5,884 nt of DNA from Ruminococcus sp. (GTDB lineage Bacteria > Bacillota > Clostridia > Oscillospirales > Acutalibacteraceae), in NCBI GenBank assembly GCA_023667385.1, contig JAMPAE010000104.1, positions 1-5,884 of the forward strand, in the 5' to 3' direction. The translations under genes were made by a program, and so were the position numbers. Below the pieces are notes generated by a model, which was given only the letters and a program-made list of their open reading frames with translations, was not told the origin of the DNA and searched no databases. Below, piece by piece: positions 1 to 5,153 of the stretch. How positions within the stretch are numbered: the stretch's first letter is position 1; each line of letters starts with the position of its first letter.

Positions 1-168
1 TAAAACAATCACAAAGATTATATTTGAGGTATCTTTGGTTATTTACTGGTTTACGCTCTCGGCAGGTGAATCATCCAAAATGAAAACATTCGTGTTTTTG
101 TTTCAGACGTTGTTCATTGTCAGAAGCATTTTGTAAATAGGACAAATTTCAAATCGCATAGAGATTAC
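1..168. other. Non-coding leader region at left edge, no recognisable gene
   Basis: No recognisable gene lies here. A plus-strand frame is open from base 2 to a stop at 134-136, about 44 codons, but it starts outside the window, its translation resembles no family I know, and a run of that length is not significant. An imperfect inverted repeat, CAAAGAT (12-18) and ATCTTTG (31-37), could be a small hairpin or operator. A weak promoter-like pair, TTGTTC at 110-115 and TGTAAA at 132-137 with a 16-base spacer, sits about 45 bases before the first gene. It matches consensus poorly and is only suggestive. Confidence 0.4.
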
Positions 169-182
169 GGAGGTGATATAAA

Positions 183-362
183 ATGGCGAAGCCGAAATAC
201 ACGGTTACATTATGGATGGCGAAAGAAAATGGGGAAGAAGTACCATTTGATTCATTAACACCCGAAGAAAAGAAGAAATTTGAGGAAAATGCCGGCAAAC
301 GGCTTTCGTCAACATTAAATAGGTATTTTGCTCAGCACCCTGAGCAGTATGAAGCATTATAA
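183..362 (+). CDS. Small hypothetical protein, 59 aa
   Basis: The product begins MAKPKYTVTLWMAKENGEE and ends at a TAA. The start is well supported by GGAGGTGAT at 169-177, a near-perfect Shine-Dalgarno, five bases before the ATG. The protein is charged and soluble. A lysine-rich N-terminal segment is followed by a probable helix around residues 26-50 (TPEEKKKFEENAGKRLSSTLNRYF style), with no transmembrane segment and no cysteines. I do not recognise a named family, although short proteins of this general look are common in Clostridia prophages and integrative elements. It is the first gene of the cluster and lies 18 bases before the next one. Function unknown. Confidence 0.8.
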   Translation: MAKPKYTVTLWMAKENGEEVPFDSLTPEEKKKFEENAGKRLSSTLNRYFAQHPEQYEAL

Positions 363-380
363 ATCGAAAGGAGCAACCCC

Positions 381-632
381 ATGAAAAAGACAAGACGCAT
401 GATGCGCAGGAATTTTGACAAAATCAGCATCAGCAGGAGGTTTTTGCACACACCGCCGAAGCCGGAAAAGATGCAGACAAAAATTGATGCCTACATCGAC
501 ACAGGCAAGCTTAGCCCGATTGTTGTTGATGAAAGCATGACGCTTGTTGACGGCTATTGTACATACCTGATGGCGCAGAATTACGAAGCTGTCAGACGCA
601 AGGTCAAAATCTACATGAGGAAAGGAGGGTAA
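381..632 (+). CDS. Small ParB-N-like domain protein, 83 aa
   Basis: The start is supported by GAAAGGAG at 366-373. The N-terminus is very basic (MKKTRRMMRRNF), which suggests nucleic-acid contact. Residues about 31-77 read as a short ParB/sulfiredoxin-like half-domain: a helix ending in TGKL, then the strand PIVVDESMTLVDGY and a helix YLMAQ. The PIVVD...LVDGY..YL pattern resembles the 'DG(Y/H)(R)YLAA' core of ParB-N proteins. The usual GHRR arginine patch is not seen, so nuclease or CTP-binding activity should not be assumed. It is much shorter than true ParB proteins. The gene ends three bases before the next start. Family assignment is by visual resemblance only. Confidence 0.6.
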   Translation: MKKTRRMMRRNFDKISISRRFLHTPPKPEKMQTKIDAYIDTGKLSPIVVDESMTLVDGYCTYLMAQNYEAVRRKVKIYMRKGG

Positions 633-635
633 GCC

Positions 636-863
636 GTGTATGCACCTCCCGACAGGGAAAAATATGAAGCCATGCTGATGGATTTTGAAAAAGACTATGC
701 CGATTATTCAGCGGCACTTGAAAAGTGGAAAGCTAAAAAGCGCACTGCTCAGGCTGAACGTGACGCAAAAGCCGTTGAAAAATGCAAAAGCAAAATCAAA
801 TGGCATGAGCAAATGCTGAAAGAGCTGGAAAAGCTCATCAGAAACACCAAGAAATTAACATAA
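636..863 (+). CDS. Small coiled-coil hypothetical protein, 75 aa, GTG start
   Basis: The start is GTG at 636, chosen because AAAGGAGGG (621-629, inside the end of the preceding gene) lies six bases upstream. The next in-frame ATG at 672 has no comparable site. The product is almost entirely charged helix, rich in Lys, Glu and Ala, with heptad-like spacing of hydrophobics from about residue 10 to 70 (YEAMLMDFEKDY, then WHEQMLKELEKLI). It has no membrane segment or signal peptide. It overlaps neither neighbour and is separated by three bases upstream and 14 downstream, which suggests one transcript. No family is recognised; it could be a small structural or adaptor protein. Confidence 0.75.
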   Translation: MYAPPDREKYEAMLMDFEKDYADYSAALEKWKAKKRTAQAERDAKAVEKCKSKIKWHEQMLKELEKLIRNTKKLT

Positions 864-877
864 GGAGGAAAGAAACC

Positions 878-1189
878 ATGTGGTACAGAATAGATGAGGG
901 CTTGCGAATGGTCATCGGGGCACTGATATTGTTCGGTGTGTTTGTTTTCGCCTGTTGGCTTTCGGATGTAATTGAGGATTGCATCAAACGCAACAAAGCC
1001 ATGAGGGCAGAAAACAAAAAGCTTAAAGCCGAAAACAGGCAGTTGAAATTGCAGGTTGAAGTTGCTGAACAGATTATTCCGGTGATTAAAGGCAGATACA
1101 ACGCACTGAAGTTCGAAAATTCTGTTTTCAGCAGAACGGACAAGCCCACGGTCAGAGAACGTGCGTGTGCAGTTCATGAGGGCAAATAA
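878..1189 (+). CDS. Single-pass membrane protein with coiled coil, 103 aa
   Basis: AAGGAGG (862-868) lies nine bases before the ATG. Residues about 11-28 (MVIGALILFGVFVFACWL) form a clear transmembrane helix. The stretch from about residue 37 to 68 is a strongly predicted coiled coil (AENKKLKAENRQLKLQVEVAEQ), and the tail is basic. This gives a membrane anchor plus a helical rod. The layout recalls small phage membrane proteins such as spanin- or holin-like ones, but the location in a replication/early region rather than a lysis cassette argues against lysis. Anchoring a replication or regulatory complex to the membrane is a possible alternative. Function unknown. It is the last gene before the 139-base non-coding block. 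Confidence 0.75.
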   Translation: MWYRIDEGLRMVIGALILFGVFVFACWLSDVIEDCIKRNKAMRAENKKLKAENRQLKLQVEVAEQIIPVIKGRYNALKFENSVFSRTDKPTVRERACAVHEGK

Positions 1190-1192
1190 AAA

Positions 1193-1237
1193 AACAGTCC
1201 CATATATCAGAGCGCAATTCTGATATATGAAACTGTT
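1193..1237. repeat. Interrupted hairpin upstream of rep (17 paired bases)
   Basis: The outer arms AACAGT (1193-1198) and ACTGTT (1232-1237) pair. A two-by-two mismatch follows (CC/AA), then an inner 11-bp stem, CATATATCAGA (1201-1211) with TCTGATATATG (1219-1229), around a 7-base loop GCGCAAT. No T tract follows on the plus strand, so it is not a conventional plus-strand terminator. A run of A bases precedes it (1188-1194), so on the minus strand it would be a stem followed by a U run, the form of an intrinsic terminator, although no minus-strand gene is visible to use it. Because it sits before the HUH initiator gene it could equally be an origin hairpin. Confidence 0.7.
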
Positions 1238-1244
1238 ACACCAA

Positions 1245-1297
1245 AACGGTGCAAAGTGATGTTTAGGCAAAAATATTGTAACACATTTTGCACCGTT
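1245..1297. repeat. Perfect 11-bp inverted repeat, candidate origin or operator for rep
   Basis: AACGGTGCAAA (1245-1255) and TTTGCACCGTT (1287-1297) are perfect reverse complements separated by 31 bases. The right arm ends 31 bases before the rep ATG. The spacer is A/T-rich (it includes AAAAATATTGTAAC), as would suit an easily melted origin. Rolling-circle initiators commonly recognise repeats beside a nick site close to their own gene, so this is a candidate double-strand origin. A binding site through which Rep represses itself is the main alternative. No known nick consensus is recognised, so the role is inferred from position and symmetry. Confidence 0.55.
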
Positions 1298-1328
1298 CGT
1301 CAACAGAAAAGAACGGAGTAATACATAT

Positions 1329-2093
1329 ATGCCGAGAGTAAGAGTTAAAACTTTTTCGGGTGTTGTATGTGAACAGGAAATATTTACCGTTTCGGACCGT
1401 GTGAAAGACGCAAAAAAAGCGCCTGAGCGTCTGAGGTTTAAAACTGAAGAAGAACGTGAAGCACACCGGGCAGGTATTTCAAGGCGAAAGCACATACGAC
1501 TTGTTAATGAAAATTTTTCGCCACGCTCATTGTACAGTACGCTGACATTTGATAATGAAAACGAAGTGCACACTTTTGACGAAGCAAGGCACATTCGGGA
1601 TTTGTTCTTCAGGCGGCTCAAATACAAATACACCGATGCCGTGATATTCATATACATGGGTCGGGGAAAAAGTACGCATCGAATACATTTCCATATGATT
1701 TCGGACGGTGTTCCTGAAGAATACATAAGAAAACAGTGGATTTACGGCGAGATAGTTGATGTCAAGCCTTTGCGTGAACACAATTTATACAAAAACGAAG
1801 TCACCGGCAAAATGCAGGATTACGGTCAGGACTACACAGGTTTGGCAAATTATCTGTTTGATCATTGGACTCCCGAACAAGGTGGACACCGTTGGAAGCA
1901 GACAAGGAACACTCGAAAGCCTGACCGAGAAGAACCGGAAATCATAAAACGCAAGTATTCGGAAAATAAACCGCCGAAAACGCCAAAAGGATATATTTTG
2001 GTTGAAACAGAGGTAACAAAGTACGGATATATGCGTTTCAAGTATGTGATAGAGCCGCCAAAGATAAGCAAGAAAAAGGCGGATTCAGGCTGA
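1329..2093 (+). CDS. HUH-type rolling-circle replication initiator (Rep), 254 aa
   Basis: This is probably the endonuclease that nicks one strand of the element's origin and stays linked to the 5' end. The motifs appear in the order expected for HUH Reps: motif 1, YSTLTFD (residues 69-75); the metal-binding H-hydrophobic-H motif in HRIHFHMI, with H120 and H122; and motif 3, YTGLANYLFDHW (169-180), where Y175 is the likely catalytic tyrosine and Y169 a second candidate. Further on, GGHRWKQTRNTRKPD (185-199) resembles the 'kRWs.SRnlkkP' stretch I associate with the filamentous-phage G2P-like/Firmicute rolling-circle Rep group. The N-terminal 60 residues and C-terminal 50 are basic. There is no helicase domain. 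A weak site, CGGAG at 1314-1318, lies ten bases before the ATG. Origin relaxase activity for conjugation rather than replication is possible but less likely at this size. Confidence 0.85.
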   Translation: MPRVRVKTFSGVVCEQEIFTVSDRVKDAKKAPERLRFKTEEEREAHRAGISRRKHIRLVNENFSPRSLYSTLTFDNENEVHTFDEARHIRDLFFRRLKYKYTDAVIFIYMGRGKSTHRIHFHMISDGVPEEYIRKQWIYGEIVDVKPLREHNLYKNEVTGKMQDYGQDYTGLANYLFDHWTPEQGGHRWKQTRNTRKPDREEPEIIKRKYSENKPPKTPKGYILVETEVTKYGYMRFKYVIEPPKISKKKADSG

Positions 2094-2106
2094 CCCGAGA
2101 GGTCAG
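2090..2106 (+). terminator. Weak hairpin over the rep stop codon
   Basis: CTGACC (2090-2095) pairs with GGTCAG (2101-2106) around the loop CGAGA and is followed by only three T bases. The stem includes the rep stop codon (TGA 2091-2093). It could be a leaky terminator or an mRNA-stabilising end. The 73-base gap to the next start fits partial uncoupling of the downstream genes. Confidence 0.35.
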
Positions 2107-2155
2107 TTTGAAAAGACTTGTAAATGTGTAAAGTTTTGTGACGAATCTTGAAAGT

Positions 2156-2161
2156 AGGTGA
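2156..2161 (+). promoter_or_regulatory. Shine-Dalgarno that decides the start of the 214-aa gene
   Basis: AGGTGA matches the anti-Shine-Dalgarno sequence and sits five bases before the ATG at 2167. The upstream in-frame GTG at 2158 lies inside this site and has no good site of its own, so the ATG is preferred. Confidence 0.65.
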
Positions 2162-2166
2162 AAAAG

Positions 2167-2811
2167 ATGTCAAAAGAAATAGATGAACTCAATGAGCGGT
2201 TTCAGACTTTGAAAGAAGCAGCGTCAAAAAGTTACAAGAAATTGCCTGAGGGCATGGAAACGCAAACAGATATTAAGTTCTTCAATGATTTATGCACTCT
2301 TTACGGTGATTTTGCAAAAGGTTATATCAAAAAGGATGAAGCTATCAGACAAGGCGGTTTAATGCGTACTAATTACATAGAAGCTGTTCGTGATGAAAAA
2401 AGCAAAAAGTTAAGTATCAAAAGAGATTGCAGAGATTATGCAATTGTTGATGTTGCCCTCACGAAGTTAAACAAAAAATGCACGACAATGACGGCCGAAG
2501 AAAGAGAAGATTTGTATCTTGAAATCATTTCGGTGGTTGAGCCTGTTTCTGCAAGGTTGATTAAGGAAAAAGTAAGCAAGCTTCGCATGAGGGCAAATGT
2601 CCTGTTTGACAGCCTGACAAAAGGCATAAAGAAACTGTCGCAGAAAAAGACGTTTTGCAAGCTGTTTGAGCTTATCGGCTGCCTGTATGATGACGAAACA
2701 AGAGGTCAAAAGCTGAAAGAAACAGCCGGCTATTACATATTGTTGGACTGTAAAGATTATGCAAAAGATGAAATTGAAAAATTAAACAAAGAATGGAGTA
2801 TTGACGAATGA
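2167..2811 (+). CDS. Unknown helical protein, 214 aa
   Basis: I do not recognise this family. The product is Lys/Glu-rich, soluble and predicted mostly helical, with no signal peptide or membrane segment. Two parts seem alike in character. An N-terminal part (about 1-110) contains KFFNDLCTLYGDFAKGYIKKDEA. A C-terminal part (about 115-214) holds repeated cysteines and KDYAKDEIEKLNKEW. Short look-alike phrases, RDCRDYAIVDVALTKLNKK near residues 85-103 and LDCKDYAKDEIEKLNKEW near 193-210, suggest an internal duplication of a helical unit. The gene lies between rep and ssb and is translationally coupled to the next ORF (ATGA), so a role in replication or its control is plausible but unproven. Confidence 0.8.
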   Translation: MSKEIDELNERFQTLKEAASKSYKKLPEGMETQTDIKFFNDLCTLYGDFAKGYIKKDEAIRQGGLMRTNYIEAVRDEKSKKLSIKRDCRDYAIVDVALTKLNKKCTTMTAEEREDLYLEIISVVEPVSARLIKEKVSKLRMRANVLFDSLTKGIKKLSQKKTFCKLFELIGCLYDDETRGQKLKETAGYYILLDCKDYAKDEIEKLNKEWSIDE

Positions 2812-2981
2812 CAGACACAATTATTGTCGGATTGGTCGGCGGCGAAAGATTTGAATTTTTTGCCGATACATTTCACAGCAAAAACGGCTATACGTACATC
2901 TACGCCGAGCAAGAGGAAGTCGCAAAGTTCAAAGATGAAGCGATTGCGTTCGTATATAACGGAAGGATGTATGTAGAATGA
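2808..2981 (+). CDS. Small coupled ORF, 57 aa
   Basis: The start overlaps the preceding stop as ATGA (2808-2811), and TGGAG at 2794-2798 lies nine bases upstream, so translation is probably coupled. The product starts MTDTIIVGLVGGERFEFFAD and ends NGRMYVE. It looks like a small beta-rich or alpha/beta domain with many aromatic residues (FEFFADTF, GYTYIYAE, FVYNGRMY). It has no cysteine, membrane segment or recognised motif. The gene ends four bases before the first copy of the structured repeat. Its codon use and its tight fit between neighbours support a real gene. Function unknown. Confidence 0.65.
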   Translation: MTDTIIVGLVGGERFEFFADTFHSKNGYTYIYAEQEEVAKFKDEAIAFVYNGRMYVE

Positions 2982-3070
2982 TTAGCGGACATCGTCCGCA
3001 GGACATATTGCGGGTTGGACTGTGCCTGAGGGCAGATGCAGTCCGCAGAGAAAGGAGTAATCTAGAATGA
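2978..3070 (+). CDS. Possible 30-aa leader ORF through repeat copy 1
   Basis: An open frame starts at the ATG of the upstream ATGA junction (2978-2981) and ends with a TGA (3068-3070) that overlaps the ssb ATG in the same ATGA manner. Its core is GHRPQ followed by DILRVGLCLRADAVRR. The second repeat copy carries the same frame with Q>H and V>I. All three base differences between the copies change an amino acid, so there is no sign of protein-level constraint, and the match may simply follow from the DNA or RNA repeat. It could be a coupling leader that carries ribosomes through the hairpins to ssb, or it may not be translated. The start has no strong site of its own. Confidence 0.25.
   Translation: MISGHRPQDILRVGLCLRADAVRRERSNLE
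2986..3054 (+). repeat. 69-bp structured direct repeat, copy 1 (upstream of ssb)
   Basis: This copy is identical to 3493-3561 at 66 of 69 positions (differences at 3001, 3014 and 3051). It can fold in two competing ways. Hairpin A pairs GCGGAC (2985-2990) with GTCCGC (2994-2999). Hairpin B pairs TCCGCA (2995-3000) with TGCGGG (3009-3014). Hairpin C pairs GGACTG (3017-3022) with CAGTCC (3039-3044) and contains an inner TGCC/GGCA stem with the loop TGAG. The element ends at the AAAGGAG (3051-3057) that serves ssb. It is likely a 5' untranslated regulatory element or a DNA-binding site; no known riboswitch class is recognised. Confidence 0.85.
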
Positions 3071-3492
3071 TTAACAGCGTAGTTTTAATGGGTCGATTGA
3101 CGGCTGATCCTGAACTGAGGACAACCACCACCGGCAAAGATGTTTGCAGTTTCTGCGTTGCGATTCAGCGAAGAGGAACAGAGCGAGATACACAGCCGAA
3201 AACAGATTTCATCAACATTGTTGCATGGGAAAGCACCGCAAGATTTGTTTGCAGATATTTCAAAAAGGGTCAGATGATAGCGATTCAAGGTGCGATTCAG
3301 ACAAGGTCGTATGAGGATAAAAACAAAGTTAAGCGTATTGCATTTGAAGTCATCGCACGTGAAGTGAGCTTCTGCGGCAACAAGGGTGATAGCACGCCAA
3401 AGCCACCGGACAACCTGCCAAATGATGGATTTTCAAACGCAGCACCAAGCGACTTTGAAGAAATTGTTGACGATGAAGATTTGCCGTTCTGA
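3067..3492 (+). CDS. ssb: Single-stranded DNA-binding protein, 141 aa
   Basis: This SSB coats single-stranded DNA during replication and recombination and recruits partner enzymes. The N-terminus, MINSVVLMGRLTADPELR, is the classic start of the OB fold. FINIVAWESTARF (49-61, with W54 a likely base-stacking residue) and YFKKGQMIAIQGAIQTRSYED (64-84) are further OB-fold hallmarks. A short acidic linker ends in DDEDLPF (135-141), the conserved C-terminal tip that binds recombination and repair partners. The length is usual for a phage SSB; the linker is short compared with host SSBs. AAAGGAG (3051-3057) precedes the ATG by nine bases. It is probably the element's own SSB, serving Rep-driven strand displacement. 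Confidence 0.95.
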   Translation: MINSVVLMGRLTADPELRTTTTGKDVCSFCVAIQRRGTERDTQPKTDFINIVAWESTARFVCRYFKKGQMIAIQGAIQTRSYEDKNKVKRIAFEVIAREVSFCGNKGDSTPKPPDNLPNDGFSNAAPSDFEEIVDDEDLPF

Positions 3493-3595
3493 CGGACATC
3501 GTCCGCATGACATATTGCGGATTGGACTGTGCCTGAGGGCAGATGCAGTCCGCAGAGGAAGCATTTACATAAAAACAAAATTAAGGAGTAATTGA
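3473..3595 (+). CDS. Possible 40-aa ORF through repeat copy 2
   Basis: This is the counterpart of the small frame in copy 1. An ATG at 3473, inside the end of ssb, opens a frame that reads across the second repeat and ends at TGA 3593-3595, one base before the parB-like ATG. The shared core is GHRPH followed by DILRIGLCLRADAVRR. No Shine-Dalgarno precedes 3473. It is listed because of the parallel with copy 1 and may be only a by-product of the repeated nucleotide sequence. Confidence 0.15.
   Translation: MKICRSDGHRPHDILRIGLCLRADAVRRGSIYIKTKLRSN
3493..3561 (+). repeat. 69-bp structured direct repeat, copy 2 (upstream of parB-like gene)
   Basis: The repeat starts on the base after the ssb stop codon. 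Relative to copy 1, the change at 3521 (A in place of G) turns a G-U wobble in hairpin B into an A-U pair (3502-3507 with 3516-3521). The change at 3508 falls in the hairpin B loop, and the change at 3558 lies outside the stems. Hairpin A is CGGAC (3493-3497) with GTCCG (3501-3505). Hairpin C is GGACTG (3524-3529) with CAGTCC (3546-3551). Unlike copy 1, the copy stops before a T/A-rich stretch, and the parB Shine-Dalgarno (AAGGAG, 3583-3588) lies further downstream. Confidence 0.85.
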
Positions 3596-3596
3596 C

Positions 3597-4925
3597 ATGA
3601 ACACAATCGTAAATATACCTATCAGCTATTTAACAGAACACCCGGAGAATCCGAGAAAGAACATTGGTGATGTTACTGACCTTGCCGCAAGTATCAAGAA
3701 AAGCGGCATTATGCAGAATTTGACCGTTGTGAGATGGGAAGAAGCGCATCCGGGCGAAGATGCAACAGACTATGACGGTATATATACCATCATCATCGGA
3801 CACAGACGATTCAATGCGGCAAAGCAAGCAGGAATGAAAGAACTGCCCTGCAAGATTGTCCGCATGGACTACAAGGAGCAGATTGCAACCATGCTTGCGG
3901 AAAATATGCAACGTGAGGATTTAGCAATTTCAGAGCAAGCGTTCGGTATGCAGATGTTGCTTGACCTCGGCGAGAGCGTTGAGGGCATTTCAGACAGAAC
4001 GGGATTTTCTGAAAGCACCGTCAGACGCAGGGTGAAAATTGCTGAAATGGGCAAGGATAATGTCATGCAGGCTGAGAAAAAAGGTGCAACTATTGCGGAA
4101 TTGGTTGAACTTGCGGCTATCGACGAAGATGAAAGAGAAGATGTATTGAAATACATCGGAACAAGCAATTTCAAATGGGCGTGTGACAGGGCAAAAAGCA
4201 ACATGAAAACCAAAGCAAAAGAAAATGCGTGGCGAGATGTTTTCAACAGTTTTGCCGATGAAGTCACAGAGTGTGATGCAGGATCTAAAACATATTTCAG
4301 CGGACATCTGAACACAGTTATTCCTGATGATTTTGTGATACCGAAAGATGCGAACGAAGTTAAATATACATATGCGTTCAAATGGGGTTGGGTGTATTTA
4401 TACCGTGAAATCGCAGAAGAAGAAAAGGCTGAAATGGACGCTGAGAGAGAAAGACAGGCAGAAAAAGAGCATTTGAGGGCAGCGAAAATTTCAAAATTGG
4501 AAGAGATAGAAAAACAATGCGAGAACAGCCGTCTTGATTTTGTCCGCAGTTATCACGAAAAGAAAGGCGATCTGCCTGTAATCACCGCATTTTATTTGAC
4601 GAATTTCTATAGCAATTACCGTTGTGCACGACTGATTGATGCAATCAACTATGCAAAAACAGATGTGGAAATCGACACGGAAAAAGGTAATCGTCAGTTC
4701 ACCGAATTTATTGAAAAACACCCTGCCAAAATGATGCTTGCGATCTGCTGTTATGAAACCAAAAGTAAATACGTTAACTGCTACAGCTATTACGGTGAAT
4801 ATTCAAAATGTGCCGAATTGGAAGCGTTATATGGGTTGTTGGAACGTTTGGGTTATGAACCGGCTGACGAGGAAAAAGCGTATATCGACGGATCGCATGA
4901 GGTGTATGTGAAGTCGGAGGCATGA
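3597..4925 (+). CDS. ParB/RepB/Spo0J-domain protein, 442 aa
   Basis: The N-terminal 110 residues are a ParB-N domain. They include IPISYLTEHPENPRKN (7-22, with the typical NPR), GHRRFNAAKQAGM (68-80, the GHRR nucleotide-binding patch) and AENMQREDLAISEQA (101-115, the ENxQRxDL motif). A helix-turn-helix follows (GISDRTGFSESTVRRRVKIAEM, about 130-151). After about residue 190 the protein has a long extension not found in chromosomal Spo0J, with a charged coiled coil (about 272-315) and a cysteine/tyrosine-rich tail. Chromosomal ParB binds parS and CTP to spread on DNA. Phage and plasmid relatives act in partition or as regulators. No parA lies next to it, so partition is not certain and a regulatory role is possible. 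AAGGAG (3583-3588) precedes the ATG. Confidence 0.9.
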   Translation: MNTIVNIPISYLTEHPENPRKNIGDVTDLAASIKKSGIMQNLTVVRWEEAHPGEDATDYDGIYTIIIGHRRFNAAKQAGMKELPCKIVRMDYKEQIATMLAENMQREDLAISEQAFGMQMLLDLGESVEGISDRTGFSESTVRRRVKIAEMGKDNVMQAEKKGATIAELVELAAIDEDEREDVLKYIGTSNFKWACDRAKSNMKTKAKENAWRDVFNSFADEVTECDAGSKTYFSGHLNTVIPDDFVIPKDANEVKYTYAFKWGWVYLYREIAEEEKAEMDAERERQAEKEHLRAAKISKLEEIEKQCENSRLDFVRSYHEKKGDLPVITAFYLTNFYSNYRCARLIDAINYAKTDVEIDTEKGNRQFTEFIEKHPAKMMLAICCYETKSKYVNCYSYYGEYSKCAELEALYGLLERLGYEPADEEKAYIDGSHEVYVKSEA

Positions 4926-4938
4926 GGGCGGATATGAG

Positions 4939-4945
4939 AAAGGAG
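4939..4945 (+). promoter_or_regulatory. Shine-Dalgarno that decides the start of the cysteine-cluster gene
   Basis: AAAGGAG lies seven bases before the ATG at 4953 but only one base before the in-frame ATG at 4947. The spacing favours 4953, giving 66 residues. Confidence 0.7.
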
Positions 4946-4952
4946 AATGAAA

Positions 4953-5153
4953 ATGACAACAGAGGAATTGATTGAACAGTTGAGACGTTGTGCAGGCGAA
5001 GAAAATGTGCCGCATTGCCGTGAATGTCCGTTTAATGTGGGTTCAGCTAAATGCATTGGTGACATGATGCTCGCAGCAGCCGACAGGCTTGAAAATGCAG
5101 CGGAAAAGCTCAACTATTATGTGAGGTTGGAGGAACAAGGTTATATACAATGA
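4953..5153 (+). CDS. Small cysteine-cluster protein, possible zinc binder, 66 aa
   Basis: The product is MTTEELIEQLRRC, then HCRECPF, then KC, then AAADRLENAAEKLNYYVRLEEQ. Four cysteines (C13, C22, C25, C34; a C-X2-C core with H21 adjacent) form a pattern that could bind zinc. The second half is an amphipathic helix with AAADRLE, a phrase typical of small uncharacterised Clostridia phage proteins of this type. It could be a small DNA-binding or adaptor protein. Its stop overlaps the nuclease start (ATGA, 5150-5153), so the two are probably co-translated and may work together. Function not established. Confidence 0.75.
   Translation: MTTEELIEQLRRCAGEENVPHCRECPFNVGSAKCIGDMMLAAADRLENAAEKLNYYVRLEEQGYIQ

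Noticed and set aside
749..1726. A 325-codon open frame on the minus strand
   Set aside because: It lies opposite the plus-strand coiled-coil, membrane and rep genes, all with good ribosome binding sites and recognisable content. It would also run through the inverted repeats, and its translation resembles no protein family.
2108..2136. Possible promoter after rep (TTGAAA)
   Set aside because: No acceptable -10 box was found at 16 to 18 bases' spacing.
2986..3054. The repeat as a transposon end or insertion-sequence border
   Set aside because: The copies are in direct orientation, no transposase lies between them, and the intervening gene is a normal SSB. No target duplication was seen.
2986..3561. 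The two repeat copies as a CRISPR array
   Set aside because: There are only two copies, 507 bases apart with the ssb gene between them, which is unlike regular short spacers.
3869..4381. Minus-strand open frames opposite the parB-like gene
   Set aside because: They mirror a strongly supported ParB coding region, have no ribosome binding site of note and show no family resemblance.
4922..4975. Seventeen-codon ORF overlapping the parB stop by ATGA
   Set aside because: It is very short, without a good ribosome binding site, and ends inside the next well-supported gene.
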